Origin: Terfezia claveryi
Lineage: Eukaryota; Ascomycota; Pezizomycetes; Pezizales; Pezizaceae
Direction of reading: 5' to 3'
Assembly: GCA_015179025.1 (NCBI GenBank)
Contig: WHUX01000066.1
Coordinates: 186,001-250,000 of the forward strand
Length of the DNA: 64,000 nucleotides
Positions 1 through 11,722 of the stretch are shown piece after piece (the first letter of the stretch is position 1; every line of letters begins with the position of its first letter). A model generated the notes under the pieces. The model searched no databases. It was given only the letters and a program-made list of their open reading frames with translations, and was not told the origin of the DNA. The translations under genes and the position numbers were made by a program.

Positions 1-473
1 CGAAGTGATGTCTACCGGTGGTTAGGTAACACCAGCCCGTTAAATTGTTTAAGTACAAAATCTGCAGCTGCCTGTTTTAGTTCCGGGCCAATTTTATACG
101 ATGCTCCTAATATATATAATATAGAGAGCCCAAAATAATGCAAACATAATTCGAGGGAGCTCGTTCCGTCAAGTGCAAAGTGGTCTTCCTATCCAAGTCA
201 TGCGCCTTGGAATGATTATCTCTACTCCCTAAAGCAGAAATCCAATCCATCGAACGTTTACTTTTGTGATAACCCCCCCACATGGGTGGTATATAAGTAA
301 TCCACCCAAGTTTGTCTTAGATGAGAAATTAATCAGTCCAGAGTTATACATACATAGCTATCGGAGTACTCCGCATTGGTAGATAATATAGGTGGCCATA
401 CATATTCAACAGTCTCACACACAGCCTGCCCAGTGTTGTAGCGTACCTACATAGCCGATATATTTATTTTGGT
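1..473. other. no gene seen
   Basis: I see no open frame, RNA gene or repeat that I can support here. The bases are of mixed composition with many stops in all frames. Confidence 0.5.
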
Positions 474-647
474 CTAGAGTCCCTTCGGTAAACCTGGTAA
501 CGAGAAGTTCGTTACAACATCAGCGGCGTTGCCAGCATTGACCATGATAAGCTTCAGAACACGAGACTCCCCTGCTTGGTGCCACAGGTTAACGATATCG
601 TTGCTAGCCAATGGAAACGCGGTTGGCACGGATAGGTTTTCACGTTC
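474..647 (-). pseudogene. possible 3' exon remnant of an unidentified gene
   Basis: A 57-codon open stretch on the minus strand ends in TAG at 474-476 and is bounded upstream by TGA at 648-650. It reads like real protein (NLWHQAGESRVLKLIMVNAG, then NFSLPGLPKGL at the end) rather than random sequence, but has no start codon. A 175-bp inverted-repeat element begins seven bases upstream, so the rest of the exon may have been displaced or lost. I do not recognise the family. It may equally be chance. Confidence 0.3.
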
Positions 648-653
648 TCATCT

Positions 654-828
654 ACAGCATTTTACGGGTCAATGGATGCGAGCGACTAGAGTATATTGGG
701 ATTAAGTGTGCTAAATAGTGATCGTAGGCACATAACTAGTCTGACCACCAGACTAACATCGTACCTGCATGCAACCAACCTTCATAGGCTAGGCTATCCC
801 TATTTCCCATTGACCCGTAAAATGCTGT
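654..828. mobile_element. MITE-like element with 22-bp perfect inverted repeats
   Basis: The arms at 654-675 and 807-828 are exact reverse complements (ACAGCATTTTACGGGTCAAT plus GG). The 131-bp interior has no coding capacity. If the outer A/T bases are target sequence, the target could be a TA dinucleotide on the left (653-654) mutated to TG on the right; no longer duplication is visible. The size fits a non-autonomous Tc1/mariner-type element. Only one copy is in the window. Confidence 0.5.
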
Positions 829-1406
829 GAAGTCACAAATGTATAGTTGTTTACACCACATTTGGGATAGCTACGAGTGATAAATTTTTGCTGAGATACG
901 ACTTTGTCCAATTCGAATTAACCCCACGGGAAGTAATTTATGCCATGAACCCCCACTCCCTAGCAAGCAACAGAACCCACCGAGCGTAAACCAACAAAAA
1001 TATCCCATCCCAAATCAAATTTCCTCCTCCCCTTCCAAGTCCGAGATGCCCCCATTATATCCAGCCCCAGATTACCCCGATTTTCGATAACTACTCGTAA
1101 CAAGCATGATTAGAAATTTGAGAACGACAAGAACAAGAAATTCGTCGACGTAATGGACATTAAAGATACAAGCGGGACATTAAATGTATAAAAAAGAACC
1201 ATGAACATAAACTCTTCGTCCGCATATTGCCCCATTTATAGCAATTTCAGTTTCCCTCATGCTATTAATATCCCATTCCTTTGTACCTAGCCCATTAACG
1301 CTCCGGGTAGTAAAGACAAAACAAATGAAAGGAAATTTGAAGTCAGTCCTCAGGCAAATATTAGATATCAGTGGCTAACGCTGCAATAGAATCCCAAGCC
1401 TGCTGG
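829..1406. other. intergenic, no gene seen
   Basis: This is the region downstream of the minus-strand transporter gene. It is A-rich, with no supported reading frame, and presumably holds that gene's 3' untranslated region and terminator, which I cannot place. Confidence 0.5.
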
Positions 1407-4400
1407 TTAAACCAAGTTGCCTGGGTCACGGTCCGACCCATTACGACTATCACGGGAACCACCTTGCCATCTATCCGTGGACGTACGGCTCTTAACCATT
1501 TCTGGCTTGGCCGGCAATGGTGGTACAACTTTGCTGCCGGCCCTTGTGAGTGCCCAGCTATTTGCCCTACTTCCCCCCCAGCTTGGTGCCCTGCTAATCC
1601 TGCTAACTGGTCTACTCGGGGTCCACCTGCTCACGGGCCTCGAGGGAATGGACCATTGCGGGAACATTGCCTTTGCGGTGGGATTCACATGACTGTCGAC
1701 AATCAGGCTATCCACTAGCGTCCGGAGAATGCCCATTTCGTTGACTAAGGTGATGAGTCGGCCCACATCAGCGTAATTTGCGGTACCCACATCAGCGTAA
1801 TTTGAAGTAGAATGCTGGGGTGCCTTCGAATCAACATCAAACTGAATCTGCGCATTCTTGACTATGGATATGGATGACCGTCGCCCAGTTGGGGTGGCGG
1901 CCCGGGATTGGGATCGGGAAGGTGTCGCCGTGGTGGAGCCGGACTTGAAGAGCGAGATGTAATCCCCGAGAACAACTGATGAGTGGGAAATATGCCGAGG
2001 CATATAGAGACGGGCACTCAAGGTATGTGATATGACAAGAAGGTCATTGCAAAGCGACCCAAGCTGCAACATTCATGTATAATTAGCATTAATCCATTGT
2101 TAAATATATAGAAGTGGGGATGAGAGCACGACATACCAACTGTTCCCTGCCATGTGCTTGCGTAGCATATCCTCTCATCTGTACATCCAACAACACAGGC
2201 CCTGCTTCCTTGGCATTCTCGGTTCCTACACTCAACAAGACGATATTTCCAAGGCGTTCCAAGATCTGCTGAAACTTGTCTTCCGGGAATTTCCCTACCA
2301 GAGATATCTCATATCGTGTGGCGGGAATCAAGCCGTTTGCAAACCTCACTCTTCTCTTGGTCTTAGATATCACCTCCGCAAATTGTTCTTCTGTGACAAT
2401 CGCCGCAGGCCCGATCGCAGGATCTTCTTCCTCCGTCAGCGCGATGGCGTGCAAGAGGTGGTGAAGCCAATCTATGCCTGTCGAGATTGCTCGACCGAGT
2501 TCCTTGCGGGCATGGAATGGGAAAATTCCAACATGGACAATCATGGCAACTGTGAGACCGATAGGAAGTGTAATCAAGCGACGGGCAAGTATTTCCGTGG
2601 TGTCGTGGTTTGGGGAAGTCTGTGCTACGCCGATGACAATGTTGAAGGCAAAGGCAAAGACGATACCCGCCTTTGCAAGGTTTGGACAGTTGATCATATA
2701 GCCCACTCCGAGACCTGTAAGCACACCCCACCGTTAGTCAAATCTCTCCTGGTAGGTGAATTTAACACGTTGTGCTAGTGTATGCGACGGTAAATAAATA
2801 TCCCTCCTCTCAGGAACTGAGAGTTATCAAATATTTCTTTAAAGAAAAAAAATGGTACAGAAACGCAACGCAGGAATTACAAGCACAAGGAAAGAGGGAG
2901 TAATATATCGACATACCTATAAATAATGCAATAACAACGTTTGCTTGCTCATTTCCAAAACTAATATGCATTGTCATGAACGCAGATAGACCCCCACACA
3001 CTGCACCGCATAATTTCATTCCCGCATTTCGAAATGTCATTCCCCTAGTGGTCTCCATAGCGATCATGGCGGATATGAGCGCGCACTGCACCCGCAGATC
3101 ATCAAACCATATGTAGTTGTCCGCAATGTACGCTGGAACCGATAAGATACCCATAACAATGGCGAACTTTACGCCGTACTTGACATGACGAGAATGCTTT
3201 ATTCCAGAGAGCTTCTGAGATATGCATGCAGCTAACCTGGTGTGCCACTTCTGGTTTTGTTGTACATATACGAATTCCATAGACATTAACTCGCCCCGTT
3301 CTGTGTCGAACTCTGAGTATTCCGGTAAATCGTTGTCCAAACCAGAAGGTGCAGGCTCACAGGAGATATCAAAATCTGCTGGTTTATTCCTTGCCCGTCG
3401 CCGTAATTTGACTGGCCAGAATAGGTGTAGCTTCCCGGTGGAAGTGATATCATTGCTCGCTCGAGCAGCTGCATGGACTGTGTCAAGCATCTGGAGGATG
3501 ACTGTATTTATCATGTCAATAAACGAAAGTTCCTCCACACTACGAACCCCACCAGCCCAGCGCCCCCGTTCTTGACTTAGAGCCGTGGCAGCTGAGTCCC
3601 TCAGTGTCTCAAACCCGGCAATTTCCATCGCCGGAATACCTCTTGTGCCAGTTTTGCTGTCATATGCGTCCTTCACCCTTGCCGAAATCAAATCAATCAC
3701 TCTCACAGCCTCAAGGAATGCAAAACTGATGGCTCCAGTTGACGTGTCCTCTTTACTCTCTTCTCCTTTGCCCGCCCATTTTGGATTATCTATGTAAGGC
3801 TCTGCATCTTCGGCGTCAGGAGGAGGTGGATGAGCTCTGACAGCACAGTTGTACACCTTGACGATATCAACAAAGGTCTCCAACTTCGTAGACAACGGCA
3901 CTAGGTCCCTGGCATCCACCCGGGAAAGAGAAATCTCATAGCCAGACTCCTTGAAAGACGTTGCCAGCTTCTTCACGGCGGCGGCGAGGGCTGATAGATT
4001 AATCTCCTCAGTGCTGGGGCGCTTGCGGGTAGATCTTTCAGCGTCCAAAACTGCTTGCCGAAACTCAGCAAGCGCGGCTTGGGTGTTCTCCCTCAAAATT
4101 GTTGAGTGATCCTCTGGCCAGAGCACGATCGAAACAAACATGGAACAGACTGCTCCAACACCCATGACGATGAAAAATCGGCGGAACACGTAGCGAAAAT
4201 CGCTAATACCACGAATCAATGCGAACATATTGACCATCATGGCAAAAACAATTGATAGGTATAGCCGGGGGTGCTTCGAGCGGATATATCCGCATATCAA
4301 CGAGCAGATGACGAAGAAAGTCCATAGAGTTGCCTGTCGCCCGGTTTCAATATCACCAGTTTGCCGGGAACTCTGAAACTGGTTCGCAAGGAACAGAGCT

Positions 4401-4725
4401 AAGTTTGCCCATGCTACTCCGAGCAGTGCACCTATTAGGGCCGCGCATGTTGAAACAATCTGGCCCCCGACGGACTTATTTGGAAATAGGTATATGGCCT
4501 TAAAAAGTATACTCGGTGAGTGAGCTTGATATTCATAAATAGAAAATTGAGAAGGTACTTTGTACATACCGTCGTCCCCACAAGATAGGGGTTCGCACCC
4601 CAGATGTCCACTAGAGGATGGTGTATCGTCATACCAACCGCGAAAGCTAATGCGACTGCACATTTGATGATCCTTTTGCAATTACGCGGATTTTCCTTTA
4701 TGTATGCGCAAAGGGAGGACAGCAT
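1407..4725 (-). CDS. aromatic acid exporter / FUSC-family integral membrane protein (ArAE_2 type)
   Basis: Four exons on the minus strand: 4725-4570, 4498-2917, 2714-2137 and 2063-1407. Introns have GTATGT donors and AG acceptors, and the 73-nt third intron has a CTAAT branch site. Joined length divides by three and gives about 990 residues, the usual size for this fungal family. Residues 15-170 form a first membrane block (KSVGGQIVSTCAALIGALLG and following helices), 170-430 a cytosolic helical region, 488-640 a second membrane block (KYGVKFAIVMGILSVPAYIA), and the rest the conserved C-terminal domain plus a Ser/Arg-rich tail. The two-block plan is that of plasma-membrane exporters of aromatic or fusaric-type acids; the substrate is unknown. 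The first in-frame ATG is 4725. The open frame extends to 4776 without an ATG and has an acceptor-like TAG, so an upstream exon is possible. The tail holds a tandem repeat (NYADVG twice, about 1760-1803). No disruption is seen. Confidence 0.88.
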
Positions 4726-7700
4726 TTGGACAATGGTACAGAGATATACGACTTTCCGATCTATCACAGGAGGGTGTCAGTATTCGTAGGACGTTAGGAT
4801 ATCCGCGTATATGGTATGATTACCGCAGTGAGCCAAATATCCGTTCTTATATGTGGTATTAGCTTTCTGGTATCGTTGAGGGCATGTTCTCAAGCTTCCG
4901 TCATTCTAGGAGCGGTGAGGTGTATATATGCACACAGGAGAAGCTGTCGCCCTTCCCAACTCGTTAATTGCCGGCAGGTGCCTGCGTGGTTGGGCTTGGG
5001 AGGTGGTTGGGCTTGGAGGTGAAAATCATTGGAAAAAGCAAAAAATTATAAACAGAAGGAACAACAATCCTATTCGTTCGACTGCTTCCGGATTACGTTT
5101 TTCCGATTGATTTCTCCCATGTTGATAATCCCACCCAGCTAAACGAGTCGGGTCGGTGATACTTCCATATATAGCCGCCGTTATACTAGCAAGTGTGTTG
5201 TTGATCGTTGTTTTTCTTTTTTCTCTACTTTGCCTTACGCTTCCCAACGGTTGAAGTAATCCTATTTTGGGAACGTACGACGTTAAAGCCAATCAAGGAT
5301 GTACCTGTGGGCGAATTGGCAGTCTGGCCATCTAAGGACTCCGAATCCCTCCGAATCATCCAGATACGAATCACCTGGGAGCTTGTGGCTTGCGGTAAAA
5401 CACCCTACATGCCACGCTCCTCCATCCCCTATTTCCCTAATTCTCGTATATAATTGTTCACTTCATAGAAGGAGATTTATTTTTGGGAAGCGACTCGTAG
5501 AGATTGCCATAGTGTAGTATGGGTATGGAGCCCAGATCCCCTGAGACTAATGGATTGTTCCCACTCAAAATGCAAACACGACTGAACATCGGATTTTCCA
5601 TTGCGTGATTCTGCAAGCAAATTGAAATTGAACCTTATCATTCAAACGACTACACTGAGTAATGATTTGGTAACAAATATGATCGTTATAAGAGAATGGA
5701 AGCGTTATGCTGTCTAGATTGCTGTCAGTACATATGCTGTCTCTCTCGTTGCACATTTGGGATCCTAGTACGCAGATGGCTGGCGAACGCAGCTAATATT
5801 GGTGTGGTTGCTACGCGCATGTAAGTGCATATTTGTATGGTGAAAAAGTCCAGCGAACTTTTCGTATATTACTACAAAAGCCTCAAGTGACACGGTATAG
5901 GGCAAGATTGACCCTCATGCTCCAGCTATTCCTAAGATTGCGCTTGGAAAGTAAACAAGAAAAGGAGAACTCAGCGCGTCAGAAGTTCCCCTGCCCTGCC
6001 AAGTACGACTTCGCCAAACTTTCCCTGAACTTCCGAGTACCTACAGGTGCCCTAGAACGGATGCCACATGTTATCAAGGTGAATACGAGGACGAGTGATA
6101 GACGTCAGTCAACAGCCATAAGAGATCTCAGCCCCGGTATTTTCTCCGGTACTACCTATATACCCTGCACTGCACGTAGCCGTTTCTGTGTTGCTTTTTT
6201 GTCATGTCGGACAGTACAGTAGATACCTACCCTTTTCATAAAAGGGGTTAGATAGGAGCCGATCAATGATAGACAGTCCCTATTGATAGCTTGCTAACCT
6301 AGTTGAACCACCGCTGGCATGTTGTTATAGCTACCACAGGGCCAAGGAGAAAGCAAATACGTCGTACGGAGGAAGCCGGCACAGCTAGAGTGATTTCCCA
6401 CACCCTTGCCAGCGGGCTAACTAAATGCAGCCGTGCATGTGTATACTGATAACCAAATTATGCATTGATGTTGTACCAATGCACTGTCACCATTTGACTC
6501 AAGCTTTTTGACGCGAATTATGGCATCCCTAGTTTAACCAAATTGCTGGATCAAGCAGTCTTGTGCACGGCGCGCGTGCTTAATTGGGAAAGACTACTAT
6601 CTTAATCCTAGCTAAGGAATGTGTCAGGCTCGCCACGTGCAAAGTACCGTACAGGCTACCTACCTGCCCCTCTAATAGAGTAATGATACCACGAACAACA
6701 TTCACATTCAAAAGGTCCAGATTACAGAGCTCCCAGTCTATCAATAATGGTTAGGTGCTATGAAAGAGGATATGTGCAACAACGTATTCTCAAGTGCCGA
6801 TAGGTAGAGCACAAACAGAAGAAGCAAAGTAGTGCAATAAACTCAAGTGCCAGACGGTAAAACAACATGAAATAAACAAGGGATAGCAAATCAAGTACGA
6901 ACGTTAACAACGAAATAAGAGATAGAAACACCAGACTCCCATGCAGTCATTAACCGGCAATGCCGGATGAGCTCGAGAGCCCTGACTTTCGCCTTTCTAG
7001 GGTGGAATACAGTTGGGGGTAACGTACTTTCGTATCCGTACCAAGCCAATGATCTAAGGTTACCTAATTAAATGAAGCTACTGAGGTACAGAAATCGCCA
7101 GTAGTTCTACTGCCTTATTGTTTGATAGGGCACAAACAGCGCTATTTGCTACAACATATCAATATCCTGTAATATCGTTATCAGCCAGTACTAAATCCAA
7201 TGAATTCCTAACCCGTTGTATTTCCAGACCATGACCTTTCGATGATGTAGGTACTAGTCTAGAATGCAATACCAATCATATATTTTGGGTGGCGCTGTAC
7301 ACTCCCTTTGGATCTCTGACCAGCCCCAAGCAATGGGCAACGTACCCCAGTAGGTACTGTACCTACTCAAGTCGTATGATATTGCATCATGCGGTACTTA
7401 ACTAACCTAATCAACATCTTAACTAATCAACTGCTGGCACCTAGGTATGTGCCTCTTATGGTCCCTCAGTAATGAGTACCGTATTTCCAAAAAAAAAAAG
7501 AAAAGGAAAAAAAGGTATGGGGCCCAGGCCAGCTCCACAAAGTCTACAGTCCTGGTTATCGGCAACACGAATCCTGGTGAAGCGCATCTGCAGAATAGAA
7601 ACAGTCCAGCTAAAGCTCCAAATCCAGGGTTTTGTTCTATTTGTGAAAGCAATTGGTGTTCCTAAATAGACTCGGGGTTTCAATAACAATGATCGTGACC

Positions 7701-8660
7701 AGGGTCATTGACCGTTTTGACCCATGTTCCATTTCCCTGTCTCTTCGGAAGAGCATTTTCAATGATTGGGTTTCAGCGCTGAGTAGGTATTGGCTGTTTC
7801 CAAGGTATATCCAGAACAGTTGCTTCTGTTCTTACACCCAATGCAGTGGCTCTGCGTGTGCGATTTTCAGCTGGCACAGAGTTTAGACTTCAAGGATCCA
7901 TATGTTAGTTTTCCCTTTCTTTTTCGACCTCGTTATTTGCCAAGATAGACGGAAATACCTTCAAGACCTTGCACTAGATATTTCTACTACAGTACAGGGA
8001 TGAACTGGCATCTCTTCAGATGACTCCTGACGGGGAGAATGCTGCGGGAAATACACTCTGAGATGTGGCCTTATGTGCATGTACATAGGTACTCCGTACA
8101 AGTGCGTGGTTGAAAGTCTCCGCACCCCTCTCTTTTATGCGGAAACCGGCATCCAGTGAAAGGCAACTGACATTCCCAATAAGTTGAGCACTAACCAGAT
8201 CGAGCACAACTACAGCATGTACGATTGTAGTCTGGTTTCCAGCTGTTGTGCCAACCAGATATGTAGTACGGATACACTACCAGACTATATCTATGTACAA
8301 AATGGAAATATTCATAAATATTTAGTGTAATTCCCTCAGCTATATTGGCTGCAGCGACCTGTTGAGGGGCAAAAAATCTGGTAGCAGAGTCTAGCAGTAA
8401 CTTATTCCATGCTTCTTCCAAATATTCGATCTGGGGTCGCAAGTAAAACCAATAAAAAAGGAAAATCTGCAACACCAAGGATTCCCATGTGGTCTCCCAG
8501 CATAGTACTGACCTGGCGATCTGAAGCTTAGATACGACAGAGCAGACGGGATGCCTCGTTTTCTTCAGCCTATGGTCGCAGATAACTACACAGTCGGACC
8601 TGAATTCTAGAACCCTGCTGCTTGCATGTTGTCATGCAACGACTATAACACTAGCTCTAC
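4726..8660. other. long stretch without supported genes
   Basis: Open frames here are short, mostly lack ATG, and show no recognisable motif or splice pattern. The upstream 300 bases (4726-5050) should hold the transporter promoter but show no clear TATA or binding motif. An A-rich run lies at about 7490-7515. A 19-bp sequence at about 8188-8206 (GCACTAACCAGATCGAGCA) recurs at about 10073-10091 and may flank an old insertion. Confidence 0.45.
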
Positions 8661-9266
8661 GTAGCTTCAAGGACTGGGAGGACCTGGACCCCATCAACAA
8701 GGAGGATGGAGACCAATGGGACGCGGTCGAGGCCTTCTTCACCTTTCTGTACCGACAACTCGCTGAGAGGGGCCTAGGCAACCGCTCTAAGTTTCATTCT
8801 TATTTTTGGGTTTGCCAATTGGCTCTTGAGGATTCAGTTTTGCTCGATTATCGCGCTGATTTTGGACTTCATTTTTTCGGACAGCAGTCAGGCCCTCCGG
8901 GGTAATTGGCAATGCCAGTTAATGACAGCATGGAAGCTCCGATTTCGATTATTGCGCTGGATTCCGATTTCGCTTATATCTTTGCTTGGCCAATCGACAC
9001 TTCTGTTTCATTATGTTTGCATTTACTGATTGGCACTTGAGTTTGTTCTTGATTGGCTAGTGTGCCCTTGAGTTTATGGTCACTCCTTCATCTCTGGTTC
9101 TGCTAGCTGGCAGTGGAGTTTATTCTTGCAGTATAGTAGGCGCCGGACCTGGCAGATTTGATTTGCCTTGTCCTGGATCCACTCAGGTTTCCGGGTGGGA
9201 TTATCATGGTCTCTTTACTGGGACAGCATATAAGTACTGAGTACTCTGTATAAAAAAAAATTAAAA
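8661..9266 (+). mobile_element. 5'-truncated LINE (Tad1-type), C-terminal coding end and 3' UTR
   Basis: The + strand encodes KDWEDLDPINKEDGDQWDAV followed by EAFFTFLYRQLAERGLG at about 8669-8780, matching the C terminus of other LINE ORF2 copies in the window (for example the minus-strand copy at 15799-16868). A 3' UTR with the family motifs (GCAGATTTGATTTGCCTTG, CCGGGTGG) and an A-rich tail ending near 9266 follow. Stops interrupt it; it is a dead copy. Confidence 0.75.
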
Positions 9267-9293
9267 ATGTAGCGTAGCCTTTTATATCACTAA

Positions 9294-9330
9294 TTTTTTT
9301 TTTATTAAATACTTAGTACTCCTATGCAGC
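9294..9330 (-). mobile_element. 37-bp LINE 3'-end insertion with 16-bp target duplication
   Basis: The segment is a poly(T) run plus about 25 bases of the LINE 3' terminus in minus orientation (sense CTGCATAGGAGTACTAAGTA then A-rich). It is flanked by an exact 16-bp direct repeat (CCTTTTATATCACTAA) at 9278-9293 and 9331-9346, so it is a genuine target-primed insertion with extreme 5' truncation. Confidence 0.82.
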
Positions 9331-9406
9331 CCTTTTATATCACTAAAGAATACAGATATTGTAGGTTTTATAAAATATTGATCAGCTCCATATCTGGATA
9401 TATGTA

Positions 9407-10028
9407 CAGTCAAACCTAGCTATACCGGAACTCGTTATAGCGGAAACCTTGCTATAACGGACGGCATCCACTGATTTTTCAGTTTCCCACCCAAATTCCC
9501 TCATTATACCGGATTATAGACGAACCGGACCGGAGTGGAGATTTATGGATCTTAAAAAATAACCACATACAAATATACCTAGATAAGCCGGATTCTACCT
9601 TGAAGGCCAAATATCCCGAAGTTGCTTCTGGGCATTATTAGTGTGTTTTGAGCCTTCTCGGGCCTGAAGAACTGTCTCAATCATGTCGGATACTTGAATT
9701 TGGCACTGCATATAAGGCAAAGAGAGTGCTGAGACTGAGAAATTTGAAAAATGCAGCAAGATCGCCAAGCTGCGAAATAGCTTCTAAAACTATCTGTACC
9801 TTTGGAGTTACAAGTTCGTCAACTGGTAGAAATAAATATCAAGATAAATGAACAACACTCTTGTTGCTCTCTATAGTCTCCAAGTATGGTTTTCTCCTTC
9901 GGAGATGTTGTGGTTGGGAGGAAAAGGATACCCCGCCCCAGCACTGCAAATTTGCTATACCGGATCCGAAGTTAAACCGGACGGCAGGGGTGAGATTTTT
10001 GGCCGTCCAGTATAGCTAGGTTTGACTG
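9407..10028. mobile_element. non-autonomous pogo-like element (MITE), TA target
   Basis: The ends read CAGTCAAACCTAGCTATA inward from 9407 and the reverse complement at the right end (CTATACTGGACGGC inward from 10028 after a matching AGTCAAACC). TA flanks both ends (9405-9406, 10029-10030). CAGTCAAACC termini and TA targets are typical of pogo/Tigger elements. At 622 bp it lacks a complete transposase; a weak minus-strand open stretch in the middle may be a transposase remnant, but I cannot confirm it. Confidence 0.8.
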
Positions 10029-10539
10029 TAATACAATTGATGTCATAGTACTCTATATGTACTATATGTATGCACTAACCAGATCGAGCATAATAATGGA
10101 GATAGGTACTAGTATGTATGTTAGTCTTGTTAGTATACTCACTTAACTAAGATCTAGAACAAAACTTCTATTTTTTTTAGTAATATAATAAGTAAGTATA
10201 TTATATTTATTACTTATACTATTACTTGATCTATCTTATTATAAATTATTATATAATATAGTTTAGGCTATTATAATATACTCTCTTATATATATATATA
10301 TATATATATATATAGATCTTTCAGTATATAATATATAAATTCATATATTTATACTTTTATATGTTTATATACTTTATTCCTCTAGTAAGTTATTAGCTGA
10401 AATAATCTTTAACTGGTCATATATCTATTTATTCTCTAAAAATTAGTAGTTATAATCTTATTATTATTTTTATAAATTAATCTAACTGAAATAAATATTA
10501 CCTATATATTATGAACTAACCCTCATTCTTATTCTATCC
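10029..10539. repeat. very AT-rich tract with (TA)n microsatellite
   Basis: Most of this stretch is A/T, with an uninterrupted TA dinucleotide run at about 10287-10314. No gene is visible. Such AT-rich blocks are typical of RIP-degraded repeats, but I cannot identify the source sequence. Confidence 0.7.
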
Positions 10540-11366
10540 CACCTAGGAGAGTTCATGGGCAAAAGGCGCACGGTCACGGAAGGACGTCTCCGTGCATCCT
10601 CCAAAGCTACACGGAAGGAGGCGAGAACGAAGGCAGGATACGGTGCTAGAAGAGTGGAGTGGGACCGGCTCGCCTTATCAGCTTACACCTGGCTACGTAC
10701 AAATAGAGGCCCCCAAAAGAGCTGGCTCCACCACATCGGCAAATCAGTGTCGGCACAGTGCTCATGTGGTCACCTCTCGGAAACCGGAGATCATATCACG
10801 TTCGCATGCCCCCGTTTCGACCGCCTCCGGAGGGCCCTACTCGGAGAGAGAGCGAGTTGGGAAGAGCTAGATAAGCCAGGTTGGAAAGGGGAGGGGGAGG
10901 ACACGTTCGAGGCCACGGAGGCCTTCTTCAGGCTACTATACCAGGAGCTCACTTAAGAGTCCACACCCCAAGTTGTCTGCGAGGAGAGGAGCACATCCAT
11001 TTTGTCACGAGTTCCCTTTGTTTTAGTCTACGAGTCATTAATCCCCTTTTCATCAGTCCAGTCAGTCCATTTCTCGGAAGTCATCGAGTTCATGTTAGTT
11101 CATTCCTTTTCCGCGATTTGTTACGGTTCATCAGTTCAGGTGTACTGTAGAGGCTCAGTCAGGCCCGCGGGTCATCGGCTTGTCCGTTAATGACAGCACG
11201 GGGCCTCTTTCCCTCTATCCCTTTATATTTGTATTTATCTTGCGTAGTTCTGGCAGATTAACTTGCCTTAACCTTGAACCCACCCGGGCTTCTGGGTGGC
11301 TCCTCATGGCCCCCCTAACGGGGCCACATAGGAGTAACAAGTATTTTTTTTTTAAAAAAAAAAAAA
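10540..11366 (+). mobile_element. 5'-truncated LINE (Tad1-type) with intact C-terminal frame and 3' UTR
   Basis: An open frame to 10956 encodes the end of LINE ORF2: SAYTWLRTNRGPQKSWLHHI, then a zinc-knuckle-like CSCGHLSETGDHITFACPRF, then the conserved EAFFRLLYQEL terminus. This is the region after RNase H in Tad1/I-type LINEs. The 3' UTR (10957-11366) has the family hairpins (ACCCGGGCTTCTGGGT near 11283, GGCCCCCCTAACGGGGCC near 11310) and ends in an A run at 11366. The ATG at 10555 is internal to the original ORF, so this is not a host gene. Confidence 0.85.
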
Positions 11367-11370
11367 GGCC

Positions 11371-11722
11371 ATGAGTTCCATGGCCCTAAAGAGGTCTGTT
11401 CTACTGTTTGGCCTATAGTATTCAAGTACAGCCGGCTGGACTCATCCGCACTCAGTGAAGCGACAGCTATGAATCTTTGGTCTTTGTTCCCCTAGTTCGG
11501 CCATTAAATAGTGATTTTGCAGTCAGGCTTCTCGAACCTACATAGCTGCGTGATCAACACTAGCCTACTGAAACAGAATCAACATCTCGGAAGTGAAGCT
11601 TCTACCAATCAATGCACAGACAGTGTGACAATACTACCGTCAGTAAACATCCTCACTCCTTGGTACATCGAACACCTGCTTGCGCCCTAACACAAGAGGT
11701 TACTGGTTAACACTGTTATATC
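11371..11722. other. upstream region of the 11723 gene, nothing identified
   Basis: No repeat or gene is recognised. If the next reading frame is a gene, its promoter lies here, but I see no convincing TATA or initiator element. Confidence 0.4.

Noticed and set aside
4725..4767. Start of the transporter at 4767
   Set aside because: The codon there is GTG; the first in-frame ATG is 4725. An upstream exon remains possible.
5833..6222. 129-codon frame on the plus strand
   Set aside because: It starts with TTG, has no recognisable motif or splice context, and basic low-quality composition.
7447..7689. Overlapping short frames around the A-rich run near 7500
   Set aside because: All are in the same 200 bases on both strands with poly-Lys or poly-Phe; these are composition effects.
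8188..10091. 19-bp direct repeats as a target duplication of one 1.9-kb insertion
   Set aside because: The enclosed segment holds separate insertions with their own duplications, and no element end coincides with either repeat.
10555..10956. Small host gene of 133 residues with a zinc knuckle
   Set aside because: The same C terminus recurs at 8669, 16211, 19365 and 37212, each followed by the same 3' UTR and A tail: it is the LINE ORF2 end.
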